Source: Blastomyces gilchristii SLH14081
Taxonomy: Eukaryota; Ascomycota; Eurotiomycetes; Onygenales; Ajellomycetaceae
Length of the DNA: 64,000 nucleotides
NCBI RefSeq assembly: GCF_000003855.2
Contig: NW_003101664.1
Span: 1,116,878 to 1,180,877 of the forward strand
Reading direction: 5' to 3'
Position numbers and translations under genes: made by a program. Below the pieces are notes generated by a model. It was not told the origin of the DNA. It saw nothing but the letters and a program-made list of their open reading frames with translations, and searched no databases. Below are positions 23,559 to 34,053 of this stretch, piece after piece. How positions within the stretch are numbered: position 1 is the stretch's first letter; each line of letters starts with the position of its first letter.

Positions 23559-25142
23559 TGGGATATTTTCGGATCGAGGTCTGTAAAGTAAAGAATAGGG
23601 TATGAAGAAAGGGTTAAAAGCAGAGCCACGCAGTGAATCTCATATCTCATACAAGAGGATGAATCCCGATGAACAGGGGTAGTTTTTTGATGACCATCGA
23701 AAGATACGCCAAGTTGTAGGTCAACCTTTAGGGATGCTGAACAAGACAAACTCAAATGTAAAATGCGACTTTCTGGACTAAATTTGCGTTCAGTATCGCC
23801 TTGCGACCTTCATATTACTGTAGCGTGATAAGGTAAGGAAGCTGAGCCCGGAGATGAGACGGAAAGCAGAGTGATGGAACAATAGGCGCCAGGTGGAGCG
23901 GATAGTTTTAGTCCTCGTTACTCGAGTTTTCTTAAACGCGGGGCATATAGTAATATCGGCCGGCGTACTCCGTAGAGTTTGGTATAGTACTGGCTTGGTA
24001 GCCACAGTAGAAGAGGTGGCGCTTGATGAATGGACAATAGTCTTATATTTGGATTCAGTTCAAGACATTTACAATTTGACAATAAATGGTAGGAAAGAAA
24101 GCTGGGAACAGCTAGACGGTCTTGGTCCAGCTTCGACTTCGGGTTCGCAGGTGCGGGAGCCAGATGCTAAACAGAGTAGGCGGCTGAATCCGTCGCCCCA
24201 ATCAGCGTGGATGAAGGAGCTTGGCCGCGGTCTTTGCCTAGTGACAGGGGTCTCCGTGTCCATTTCCCTTTGATGAGTTTAGCAAATCCATGTCATGACT
24301 GTCGTTCGCGATTTTGGTGCTGTGTTGGGAATATTATCTCTTTCACCCGAATTGCGCTGCAGGTATTTAGTGACCCATGAATTTCTTTTTGTAAATGGTC
24401 CCAGAAGCTAATTTTGATAAGACAATATTGTTTGGAGATGCCATATTAGGCATACCGAATACTGAGTGGGTGGTGATTCCAATGGACCTGAAGCCCTGCT
24501 TCTTCATCCATCTCATATTGGCTAGTTTACGACGCTCGCTGTTGTCGGTTTAATAAGTATTGGCTAGAAGATCCATCTCACTCCAGCTTTTTCGCATGAG
24601 ATGGCAGTCGAACAAATGTTTGATCCATCATCCAAATTATTATTAATAACAGCTTGAATTCGTTTTGTATCACCTCACCGATCCCAAGTGATCACCCAGG
24701 CTTATGCCCATTTCATGCGCATGGACAGACTAGTGTGTGGCTGCCTTTCATTCCTGGAAACATCTACATGTTAATTTCCACATTTCTTCCCACGGGCAAA
24801 GAAAATAATCCTGGGAGTGATGGCTTGCAGCTCGTGGACAGAGGTACTGTTTGAAAGTCGGTCGTCGTGTCAACGACTGAATGATTTGTTTTAAGCGATG
24901 ATTGAACACGAGGTGCTCTGTACCCCTCGGGAAACACAGACGTAGCAGCAAGAATTCGCCATGGTTCGTGACCGGGCGGCTTTGCTTATGGAATGCTTTG
25001 TATGTCATGATCTGTGGCAAAATGGCTGAAATAAAAGCCTTGGGTGGTAATGTGGGATTATTGAGGTTCCCGGACGCAGAATGTTTGTCATCAACCCGGG
25101 ACCCCCAACACCCCCCCTCGGACCAGCTACCACAGAGTACAG
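23559..25142. other. Intergenic, no gene recognised
   Basis: Upstream of the Kelch gene. Short frames on both strands (for example 23893-24273 plus) have ordinary composition but no family resemblance, splice evidence or homologous neighbour. A fragment at about 25090-25120 repeats part of the dispersed element at 25.3-25.4 kb (CAACCCGGGACCCCCAACA). Confidence 0.45.
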
Positions 25143-25197
25143 TACTCCTCTCAGTGGCTCCTCTCAGTGGCTCCTCCTAGTGGCTCCTCTCAGTGGA
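25143..25197. repeat. Short minisatellite, about 13-bp unit
   Basis: Roughly four imperfect copies of CTCCTCTCAGTGG in tandem, ending in ACTCAGTCC. It lies between a small and a larger copy of the dispersed repeat. Confidence 0.75.
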
Positions 25198-25249
25198 CTC
25201 AGTCCTAGGGCTCGAGGGACTTCTAGGGCACACTCCTAGGATGTCTCTT

Positions 25250-25440
25250 GACACTGTTAAATGTCCGGGGTATTTGTTTGGAATTTAAGTCCATTCTGGG
25301 ATTGAACCCATGCATGTTGACCACAGCGGGGCTCACGCTAAATGGTCTCATAACCTGTAGGCTACTGGGGCAAAAGAGCTCAGTCACCACCAGCGCACTG
25401 CTGGTAGAAGGGCCGATCAACCCGGGACCCCCAACATCCT
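25250..25440 (-). repeat. Dispersed repeat with tRNA-like internal promoter boxes (possible SINE-type unit)
   Basis: The segment around 25352-25435 recurs inverted at 46440-46522, where its continuation is split off to 56308 by a retrotransposon. On the minus strand it carries TAGCCTACAGG (25354-25364), which fits a pol III A box, and 45 bp downstream GGGTTCAATCC (25299-25309), a good B box. That spacing suits a tRNA-derived element, but clear cloverleaf pairing is not visible and element ends are uncertain. The repetition is seen directly; the SINE reading is inference. Confidence 0.6.
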
Positions 25441-27579
25441 GGGATGGTTGCTGACGGAGACTTCGTCCGTTTTAAGATCTTGGGGTGGATAGCTACATGA
25501 ATCCCAAGAACCTCGACCACAACATCAGCGCAATACCTCCCAGAGTTACACAGGCAGATGTGAGATGCGAGGTCCCCTTCCTTGAGGTGTGAGGGGAGGA
25601 CGAACAAGAGGAATAATATTAGTGGGCGACGGTTGCACCGACATCTACTGCGTACTAACTCTTGAGTCTGCTGTGAAGCGCACAACGCACCTGCAGGAGG
25701 CTCGGTCTGATAGGCTGGGATAGCCCCCGAAAACGGGCGTAAAGTGCGGCACAGCATTGGAAGGCCGGGCCGGTTGGAGGGTCAATGCAGCCATCATCAG
25801 TAATTGAACAAGTTGGGCGTTCTCCCTTCCAGCCTGCAGGCCCCAAGCACGCCGCAAGCAACTCACTAGGCCCAAATCGGGCATATCCGACGATCTATGT
25901 GGGAATATCATATCTCAAGAACAAGGATGACTGGGTGTCAACATGTCAACAGTGTAGTACTCTGTAGAGTACTCCGTAGTCAGTGTCAAGGTCCTGCTCG
26001 GTGGTTGTTTAACTAAATTAGTCTCGTCTCCGCCGGGCCGCAACAACCTTGATCCGCGGTCGCGAGCACAAGCGCTCTCAAAACCAAAACACGTATCCAA
26101 CGTCTATCCATGTCCGCACAGCGTAACCATCTCCACGAGCGTCCAGGATTATCGCCCCTCTTCCCCTCACTGCTAGCCTTGGTCTACGTTGTTTGCGTGC
26201 CCTCCCGAGGCTCCCATAAACAGTTGGCGGATGAGTGGCCATCAAGCTCGTATCGGTGCTGGGTCTAGGTAAATGGGCTCCAGCGTCCAGGTCAATGAAT
26301 CCTTCTCAGGCCGCATTTACTCGAACCGTCTGTGGCTACATGTGTATTCGGCCAAAAAGAAGCCATGTAACCATGGATGGAAGTCTACTGTGTAGTGTGG
26401 CTGGATTTAAAATCGTGTGCGACATCAACATCACCATTCCCCGAGAGAGCTGGCTTTTTTTGAACGTGGGTCTGGTCTAGGATCAGCGTGTCCGAGCTTT
26501 GCACCTCAACAATATCTTCCATGACAGCCTTCCGAACACATTTTCAGCCTTAACCCCTTTTAGCGCTTCTATCAGCTAACCCAAATCTGATTTGAGATAC
26601 TTTGAGAGCCCGTCGGAGCTACATAGGCTCCATGACTAAAATGATATGCATTTTCAGTTTCCCGGTGGGAGGCGGAGAACATCCCATCTTGTTCCTCCCC
26701 ACGTCCATTCTTGGTGCGCCACGCTGCAGCTAAAATCAAGGCGCACCTCTAGCTGCAGGCCGTGCTCTGGCTCGATATGTGCTTGACGAGAGCCCCTCCT
26801 GGGTTTCTCACCAGAACGAAATTGTGCTGTACCTCCGTACCACTGCTGCCCAAAAGTTGTGGCCCCCCTGTCCGTGCTTCGCTGCTACATCCGCGACTTA
26901 AGTCACTCTTACTGGTCTTGTTTACTATGCCTTCTAATTGAATAGAGACATCAGCTTAAACACGCTTCCTAACAGGAACCTTTTTAAAAAGGCCTATCAT
27001 TGGATAGTCCGTGCAGCGAGACAAAATCATTCTTGGCTGATCAACAAATGGCGGAAAGCCAGGCTCGCCCATTTCAGGCCTGCCCAGCGTAGGTACCAGA
27101 CGGGGATCATTGAAAGCTTAGGGCAAATTTAGCCGCCTTGGCGAATGCGGGACGTCGCCTATTTTTGAGCCCCAAATGACCCTCCCTCAAACCCGCCTAG
27201 AGAGCTCTCACATTGTCAGCTTCCATTCGAGATGCAGTGAAGCTAATGCAGCTTGAATTTTCAGTTCAATTGAGAAAAAATAAATTAAATAAATAAAAAA
27301 TAAATAAATTGAAAAATCAAGAAGCCGCTCTTCCCCTTTCCCGTCTCATGCTATCAATTTGTTGCTACTCCCCTTTCTTCCCCTATTCATGTCACTTTCG
27401 AAAGTATAACAACATCTACTCATCCGATCTTCCTCCCATTTTCTTTCTCACTCTTGCTATTTGTCTTGAAGATAAATTTGCCTTTTCGCCGGGCCTGTTC
27501 TTCTGTTCACGGGCAACAGCAGGGTGGTCGGCCATTCAACCTCCTTCGCGTACTTGGGCGCTCCCCATAGGTCTTCATC
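25441..27579. other. Intergenic, no gene recognised
   Basis: About 2.1 kb of mixed composition. Overlapping frames at 25380-25911 on the minus strand are Arg/Pro/Cys-rich shadows without family features. A run of AAATAAAT lies at 27277-27310, shortly before the GPI-type protein gene, and a CT-rich stretch at 27320-27480 looks like its promoter/leader. Confidence 0.45.
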
Positions 27580-29498
27580 ATGGCATTACTCCTGCTTGCT
27601 TTGACCTGGGCCTCCATGTGCGTACTACCGGGAAATGCTCAGAATGATAACATCGGGGTCAAGGTAGGGGTCAATATAGGGAACCAACCCTCAGCAGCTG
27701 CTGGCGGGAAGTCAGGCCGTCCTGCCTTAATAGACATTGATGCAGCGATACTTATCTCATGGTGCAATGTAAGGACTCATCCTGTCACCGCTAACTATGG
27801 CTTCGGGATGAAGCTAACTTTCGTACTATGAAGCATCATCATACACGGACCTGCCGCCGTCCCGGCTATCCAGTTACTGTAACCGTCACCGAGACAAAGA
27901 ATCACACCATCACAGTCTCTTCAACAGAAACTACAGTAACCACCGTCCCAACTACTACCACTGAAACTACCGTCACCACCGTCCCTACAACTACAACTGA
28001 GACCACTATAACAACCACGACTGCTCCTGGCGAGACTATAAGTATAACTTTACCAGGCAGTTGTTCTACAGACACAGTGACACAGACTGCAACTTATGCC
28101 GTCTCTCTCTGTCCATCCCGCACAGTTAACCCCACCTTTACACCTACTGTTCCTGTTCCTACCGATTATATCTGGGGCTGTCCTCCCGGTAAGTTATGCA
28201 TCCCAAATCGCAATGAAGCGGATGGAGACTGCAACTTCGAGGTTGGGCTTCCTTCACCCGAATTCTTCTGCAGTCCAGAGGAGTGCCATGACCCCCCTCC
28301 TCTTGAACCCTTCCAAGACGACTGGGATCCTGATTCATCGGACAAAATTATCGTCTCACCACACTATTACTACCTTAATCCTCGACTATTTGGACTGGAC
28401 TATGATATCTTCGAGTTCAGGAATTCCACCCCGGAGGAGCCATATCCAACATCCTACCCAGCCCAATCTCCAACCCAGTACCCGCCACAATATCCAACTC
28501 AGAACCCGACCCAGTATACTACAGCAGAGTATACTACAGCAGGGTATCCAACAGGGTATGCGACAAAATACGCGACAAAATATTCGACCCTGCAGCGAAG
28601 ACAAACTGGCAATACGTTGCCTCGCGCCTGCTATTTTCAGTGCCAAGCTAGCGGCTTAGAAGCCGAAAATAGCTTGCTTGCAGCCGTCATCTGCGTCGAG
28701 AACTCGGCATTTAAGGCACGTCTAGAAGCATGCCATCGGTGCATTGCTATCCAAGCCAATACAAAGGATCCTGAAAAAGAGCTACGAGAGAAAGCTCCGA
28801 ACTTCGTGAGCATATTAGATATCTGTGAAGCGCCGCCAGGTGAAACATCCCCACCCCCGGCGCAAAGCACTACTACTCCTACCTCAACACCGGACCCATC
28901 CCCCACAGAAACTCCTACAGAAACGCCTACAGAAACTCCTACAGAAACTCCTACAGAAACGCCTACAGAAACGCCTACAGAAACGCCTACAGAAACGCCT
29001 ACAGAAACGCCTACAGAAACGCCTACAGAAACGCCTACAGAAACGCCTACAGAAACGCCTACAGAATCTCCTACAGAATCTCCCACAGAACCTCCCACAG
29101 AACCTCCCACAGAACCTCCCACAGAACCTCCCACAGAACCTCCCACAGAACCTCCCACAGAACCTCCCACAACTCCGCCCTCAAATGACCCATCCGACAC
29201 TGTCAGTCCTACCGATGTCCCGTCGGAAACCACACCGCCGACGGAAACTGGGGCTGGAACTACTCCAACTGCCACCACAGATCCACCAAGTGAAATTCCT
29301 CCGGTATCAAATAGTCCCACACAATCAAGTCGAGGTGGAGACGAAATGTCACCAACTGAATCGGGTCCAACTGGAGGGAGCCCTAGCGATTCCCCCCCGA
29401 TTGACTTCCCAAGTAGCGCAAACTCTATCCTCATTCCATCATCAAAATACTTTTTCAGCGCTGCTGCAATGGCTGCAGCAGCGTTTACCCTGCTTTGA
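27580..29498 (+). CDS. Secreted Thr/Pro-repeat protein with GPI-anchor-type C-terminus (wall/adhesin-like)
   Basis: Exons 27580-27768 and 27834-29498 (intron GTAAGG..GAAG) join in phase 0 to 617 residues. Order: signal peptide (MALLLLALTWASMCVLPGNA); a short N-terminal region; a Thr-rich block of VTTVPTTTTE repeats; Cys-containing segments (CPPGKLCIPNRNEADGDC); a PTQYP/TTAGYPT-type repeat; a Cys-rich helical segment (CYFQCQASGLEAENS to DIC) near residues 280-350; the long PTETP array; and a hydrophobic C-terminus preceded by small residues, as expected for GPI attachment. Such proteins are heavily O-mannosylated and end up at the membrane or wall. The internal Cys domain is not one I can name. 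Repeat number is likely polymorphic. Confidence 0.82.
28908..29171 (+). repeat. 12-bp coding minisatellite (ACAGAAACNCCT), about 22 units
   Basis: A tandem in-frame array encodes Thr-Glu-Thr-Pro units (about 13), then Thr-Glu-Ser-Pro (2), then Thr-Glu-Pro-Pro (about 7). Units are near-identical at DNA level within each class, indicating recent expansion of each variant block. Confidence 0.95.
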
Positions 29499-29934
29499 GA
29501 CCTGCCCTCAAGCAAGAGTATTTAATTGTGTCTCTCACTGTTTTTTTCTTCGCTCCTTGACAAGTATATATCCCGAAAAACACGGTTATGTTGCAAGGAA
29601 AGTAATTTGCTTTTTAATCCTTTATTTCAGCTTTTGCGGGCCCCTATGATACCATATTATGTAGCTAATATTTTGCTATGGCTCCTTTGGATTCCTTTCA
29701 ACTGGTTGCCATACTCTCTCAGTTTTGTTTATAAGCCTGGTCCCCATCCTTCCCCGTTCTATGCAGATCTCTACAGATATATTCCCCTTGGTAATCATAC
29801 AATATTAATATAGTTAATTTAAATTTTAATTCAGGCATTTGTACGCCCTTTTTCTTTTTTCCTTTTTTTTTTCTATTTCTTTTTTTATTTTATTTTATTT
29901 ACAATACTCATTATATAGAACACACATCAATTAT
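29499..29934. other. Intergenic 3' region
   Basis: Between the GPI-type protein and the adjacent TIR element. AT- and T-rich with a TTTTATTT run at 29850-29900. No gene seen. Confidence 0.5.
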
Positions 29935-30475
29935 TACAGCAGCCTATAGTGACATTTGAGTCAAGTAGGTTTATACAGTGTTACAATGAGCACACATCAA
30001 TGATACTGATTGTATTAGTAATTGAGATCTTCATTGAAAGTTGTATAAATAGAGACGCACATTGAAAGAGAGCTCTATTTAGAGGTTTTTATACCTGAGA
30101 AGTCTTTATGCTCAGAGAGTCTCTATATCTGAGAAATATGTATATAGAGGTATAGAGCTTTTCAGATACAGAGTATAGAGTCTCTCAGAGATAGTAGAGC
30201 TTTCTCAGATATAGAGTTCTTCAATATAGAGTTCTTTCAGAATAGACTCTTAAGTATAGAGAGTTCAGAGAATAAAGATCTCAGAGTATTAAGACTCTCA
30301 GAGGTATTTAGTAGATTCTTAGGTCTAGAGCTCTCTTTCAATATAGATCTCTATTACATACAATCTTTAATGAGAGGATCTCAATTACTGATATAATCAG
30401 TATCATCAATGTGTGCTCATTGTAACACTAGTATAAAATATATATTTGACTCAAATGTCACTAAAGGCTGCGGTA
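29935..30475. mobile_element. TIR element (MITE, 537 bp) with about 100-bp inverted repeats and TA target duplication
   Basis: Element 29937-30473 is flanked by TA at both ends. The left end CAGCAGCCTATAGTGAC matches the inverted right end CCGCAGCCTTTAGTGAC. The similarity continues through GTTACAATGAGCACACAT and TACTGATTGTATTAG to about 100 bp inward on each side. The middle is built of short GAGAGTCTCTATATCTGAGA-like palindromic words. There is no open frame. A TA duplication and TIRs fit Tc1/mariner-type mobilisation. Confidence 0.82.
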
Positions 30476-31222
30476 CATATAATTCAGCATGATGCTTAAA
30501 ATTATTTAGAATCACTCCATTTCTCAACCTTGCTTAAGGTTTGATGTTAATCTATTGTGAATGAATGCTGATCCTTCTAGTTGAACATGGTTAGAAGGTT
30601 AGAAAAGAAAAATCAAAATTTCTAGCCATGTCAATCCCATACGCATAGGTAGCTTCTCAATGTCTCAATATTCATTCCCACATAGTTACATTGAAGATTA
30701 AGGCGTACAGAGTAGTTACTCTCTAGAATGATCGAAAAAAATTTCTACCTTTCAAATTATAGTCAGTTTATGTTGTGTGAAGAAATCAGTCCATAAGTGT
30801 ATGTGTATTTTGGATGGAGCTGACGTAGGTAGGGCCTTGGTTCAAGCCATGGTCTGGATTGATTTTCAGACAATGTTCAACTTGGACGTAGGGAGTGGCA
30901 CGGATATGTATGTATGTATGTACACATTAGCTCACCCAAGGTGTAAAACGGAGTACATTACATCACTAAGATTGCTCTGAGCTTTTGGAACGGCCACTTG
31001 CTTTATGAAAAAGATAGAAAAGTGACATACGTCTTCAAAGTACTAGGTTCGCTGGATTAATATCGTGGAGGATAAGTAGTAGAGTAAGAAAGGCAACGAA
31101 TACAAGAATAATAGTGAGAGTCTTAGCAAGAACTGCGAACATGATCTATGAACACGAATAAGTTTAATAATAAACACCTCTACAACGAAATTCGTAGGAA
31201 TATACAGGCGACCCAAGGATTA
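30476..31222. other. Intergenic, 3' region of DBP6
   Basis: About 0.75 kb, AT-rich, without a recognisable gene. Contains a short ATGT tandem (GTATGTATGTATGTAC) near 30905. Confidence 0.5.
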
Positions 31223-33766
31223 TCAGCCCCTAGGTTTCCCCGGTTTGTACTTAGTAAGATCCTCCTCTACCTCTGCCTGCAATAACCGCAAAGCATCCGA
31301 ATACTTCGTTTTCAAATCAACACCTTCATCAAGTTTGATGGTGATTTTTTCAACATTCCCCGTTCTTGCGACAGTTGATTCCGGGCACTTCACGATCTCA
31401 TTGGCAAACCACCTACCTTCCCTGTGAGCTACCAGTGTCCACGCCGACCCTGATCGACCAGCACGAGCTGTTCGGCCGACGCGATGAATATACGACGTCA
31501 GGCTGGTCGGAATGTCATAACTGACGACATGAGTAAGAGAAGGCAGGTCCAAGCCGCGAGACGCACGATCAGTAGCGATGACAATCGATAGTTTCCCGTT
31601 GCGATATGCAGAGATCGTTTTACGAGACGTACTAGACTTGCTTGACTTTGCCAAAGTACCGATACGGTTGGCAAACGGTGGGTGCATGAGTACAAGTAGA
31701 CGAGCGAGTCTTGATGCCGATTCGGAAGATTTGGTAAAGACCAAAACAGAAGGCGGGGATGCCACGATTGGTTTATAGTTGTCGCCGTGGACTAAAGATT
31801 CGTCTGAAAAACCAGTACCAGAGGAGCTATATGAGACAGCTGAGGACTCGCCAGAGGAGCTATTGCCCGATAGGCTTGAAGATGAATCGGTGGAACTTGA
31901 ATCGGATGTAATCGAATGAGAACGCTGTCGCCGAAGGTTCGTAACGTGGCCATCATCCGATTTAAAATGTGAGAGTAATAGAGTAAGGAGATAGAGAGGC
32001 TTATCTGCGGCATCGCCAACTGGAACAAACACTTCTCGCAGAGTTGAAGGTAGACTGAATGCATGGTCGTCCTTATGGGTAATATCTCCATTCCCTTCTG
32101 ATGGGAGCGGCGCTGCATCATTGATTCCAGGAGTGGTAGAGACAAGTTTTGGATTTTGCAATCGCAAAGAATTCAGTTTCGCGATATCCCTTGTCATGGT
32201 GGCGCTAAGGATGATCTTCCGAAGTCGAGGTTTACAGATCTGCCATCCTAAGTCGGGTAGAATCCGCCCACTTTTGCCAGCGACATCCACTCTGACTCTC
32301 TCTAGGGCCGGGATCACAACTTCAACCCATTCTTGAAAACTTTCGTTGAGTAGACGGTCGGCTTCATCAATCACTAACCACTCCAAATGTTCCAAGCTAA
32401 ATCCCTTAGTAGACCGGATGTGGTCAACAAGTCGGCCTGGGGTGCATATTAGTATGTCAATGTTGGGGGAGGGGGTTGTAACATGGTCGGGAAACGCTGA
32501 ATGAGACCTCTCAACTTCGGTGATATACTCTTGGAAGTTGAAGGAAGCCCATGACTCAGCGATCATCTGGTGGCCGTTTCCTATTCGTCTATTAGAGGGA
32601 GAGTAGAGTTGATCGTGTTTAATAAGCAGCGCTTGTTCTTCCTTTAATGATGCCGTACCAACAGCTGTTCCTATCCTCAGGCCTGTTCTGGTAGCACATA
32701 GTTCACAAGCATCACGAGCCTGCTTAACAAGCTCCCGTGTAGGCACAACAACAAGTCCTCGCAATCTAGCTAGGGGTAATTGTTCGATACCTGCTACTAG
32801 TGGGAGAGCATATGCCAGAGTTTTCCCAGAACCTGTGGCAGCCGATATGCAAAGATCCCCTGAATGCTGATGTTCTCCATTACCAAGTAGTTCCAAAACG
32901 GCTGCCTGGATAGGGAAAGCTGTGGTATACCCGCGTTTCTGAAGAATAGAAATAAGATTTTTGTTTAGTCCCAGGTTTGCGAAGTTCCGTTGCAACAAGG
33001 TGGTGGCAGCGAAAGGTTGAGAAAGCCACGAAGGAAGCGTAGAGTATGGCGGGGATTCGATATGGGCTGGTGCAGGCGCAGGCTGCGGGAGTGGTTCAAG
33101 GCCATGAGGGGTGATACCCTCACTGCCCAGCGACTCGACGATGTTTGAGGTGTCTCTCTTAGTAGCTACCGATGCAGCCGTCAACCTCGACTTCTCGAAC
33201 TTTGATAAAATCCCGGCATGCTTTACCGGTACAGTTATAGTCGATGCATCACCTTCCCGATATAATTTCCTTTTTTTAAACCCCTTCCTGTCTGACGGGT
33301 CCGTACCCTGAATTATATCCCCCCTTTGTCTCGGTACGCTCACCGAATCCGTAGACCCCTCAACTGTGCTGTGAGACCCTGATATTTCATGGCTGTCCTT
33401 TCTCGAGCCTTTCTTTTGTTCCCGTCCCTCTGGCGGATTGTCTTTGATTTGTACCGGAACCCGCTCCAGCGGTGCGAGTGGAGAAATATCACTTTCTGCT
33501 TTCGAATAGGAGTTCGAATCTGAGTCGCCCCGTTTAAACGTGCCCTTCTGAGAGTGTGAGAGCGCGACAGAAACCTCTGGCTTCTCGTTCCTTTCACGCT
33601 TCCTCGCCTTCTTGGCCGGAGTGAATGCCGGGACTGAAGCATCGTCGACTGGTGCAGATTTTCGCTTCCGTTTTTCAGATCCAGCTGGAGATAATAAGTC
33701 TTCCGGAGGCTTTGGTAGAAGATCATTCCTGGGAGGAATATATCTGGAGTAGAATGGAGCAGCCAT
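31223..33766 (-). CDS. DBP6: DEAD-box ATP-dependent RNA helicase Dbp6 (60S ribosome assembly)
   Basis: Intronless, 847 residues from the ATG at 33766 (MAAPFYSRYIPPRND). The frame stays open to 33865, but the shorter start fits the family. An N-terminal Lys/Ser-rich extension of about 260 residues precedes the two RecA domains: motif I AATGSGKT near residue 309, VVVPTRELV, CTPGRLVDHI, DEAD within VIDEADRLL near 467, SATMTRD near 520, FTKSSESASRLARLL, ATDRASRGLDLPSLTHVVSY, and HRVGRTARAGRSG near 770. The combination RGLDLP and SYDIPTSLTSYIHR points to Dbp6/DDX51. Dbp6 acts in the nucleolus in early pre-60S particles. A Ser-rich insertion (about 60 residues) sits between the RecA lobes. Confidence 0.93.
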   Translation of the reverse strand: MAAPFYSRYIPPRNDLLPKPPEDLLSPAGSEKRKRKSAPVDDASVPAFTPAKKARKRERNEKPEVSVALSHSQKGTFKRGDSDSNSYSKAESDISPLAPLERVPVQIKDNPPEGREQKKGSRKDSHEISGSHSTVEGSTDSVSVPRQRGDIIQGTDPSDRKGFKKRKLYREGDASTITVPVKHAGILSKFEKSRLTAASVATKRDTSNIVESLGSEGITPHGLEPLPQPAPAPAHIESPPYSTLPSWLSQPFAATTLLQRNFANLGLNKNLISILQKRGYTTAFPIQAAVLELLGNGEHQHSGDLCISAATGSGKTLAYALPLVAGIEQLPLARLRGLVVVPTRELVKQARDACELCATRTGLRIGTAVGTASLKEEQALLIKHDQLYSPSNRRIGNGHQMIAESWASFNFQEYITEVERSHSAFPDHVTTPSPNIDILICTPGRLVDHIRSTKGFSLEHLEWLVIDEADRLLNESFQEWVEVVIPALERVRVDVAGKSGRILPDLGWQICKPRLRKIILSATMTRDIAKLNSLRLQNPKLVSTTPGINDAAPLPSEGNGDITHKDDHAFSLPSTLREVFVPVGDAADKPLYLLTLLLSHFKSDDGHVTNLRRQRSHSITSDSSSTDSSSSLSGNSSSGESSAVSYSSSGTGFSDESLVHGDNYKPIVASPPSVLVFTKSSESASRLARLLVLMHPPFANRIGTLAKSSKSSTSRKTISAYRNGKLSIVIATDRASRGLDLPSLTHVVSYDIPTSLTSYIHRVGRTARAGRSGSAWTLVAHREGRWFANEIVKCPESTVARTGNVEKITIKLDEGVDLKTKYSDALRLLQAEVEEDLTKYKPGKPRG

Positions 33767-33883
33767 AATCTCGGATGGAGCCTGATGTGGAGATGGCTCA
33801 AGCTTTTGAGGTTGAATTTGTGCTTTGCCCGAGATAATTTGTCTTGATAGTGGCAAAAAGCTCACACCGCCTTCAAGGTGGTG

Positions 33884-33973
33884 TCAAATGCTTTCATTCA
33901 CACGATGTTTCTTCCCACGCTTCCTAGCAACAGCGTCTTCAATGTCTTTTTTCTCCTTCCCCGTTAGCCGCAT
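33884..33973 (-). CDS. Possible small basic protein or last exon (29 codons from an internal ATG)
   Basis: A minus-strand frame reads MRLTGKEKKDIEDAVARKRG and ends at TGA after 29 residues. The same frame is open upstream for 20 more codons (including QGIHGLQSVPFVLKTM) to a TAG at about 34033 that coincides with a possible acceptor. It could be the last exon of a small gene overlapping the 5' end of GPI3, or an upstream frame of DBP6. The sequence looks protein-like (amphipathic, basic), but I do not recognise it. Confidence 0.3.
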   Translation of the reverse strand: MRLTGKEKKDIEDAVARKRGKKHRVNESI

Positions 33974-34053
33974 TGTTTTGAGAACAAAGGGAACACTCTG
34001 CAAGCCATGAATGCCTTGGACCTGTGGTGGAAGAGCCTATCACCATCGCCAAC

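Noticed and set aside
25380..25911. Overlapping Arg/Cys/Pro-rich minus-strand frames as genes
   Set aside because: No domain, no splice consistency, and partial overlap with repeated DNA; treated as shadows.
28637..29649. Long frames on both strands across the PTETP array
   Set aside because: They are frame shadows of a 12-bp repeat, which stays open in several frames. Only the plus frame has a signal peptide, Cys domains and a GPI-type end.
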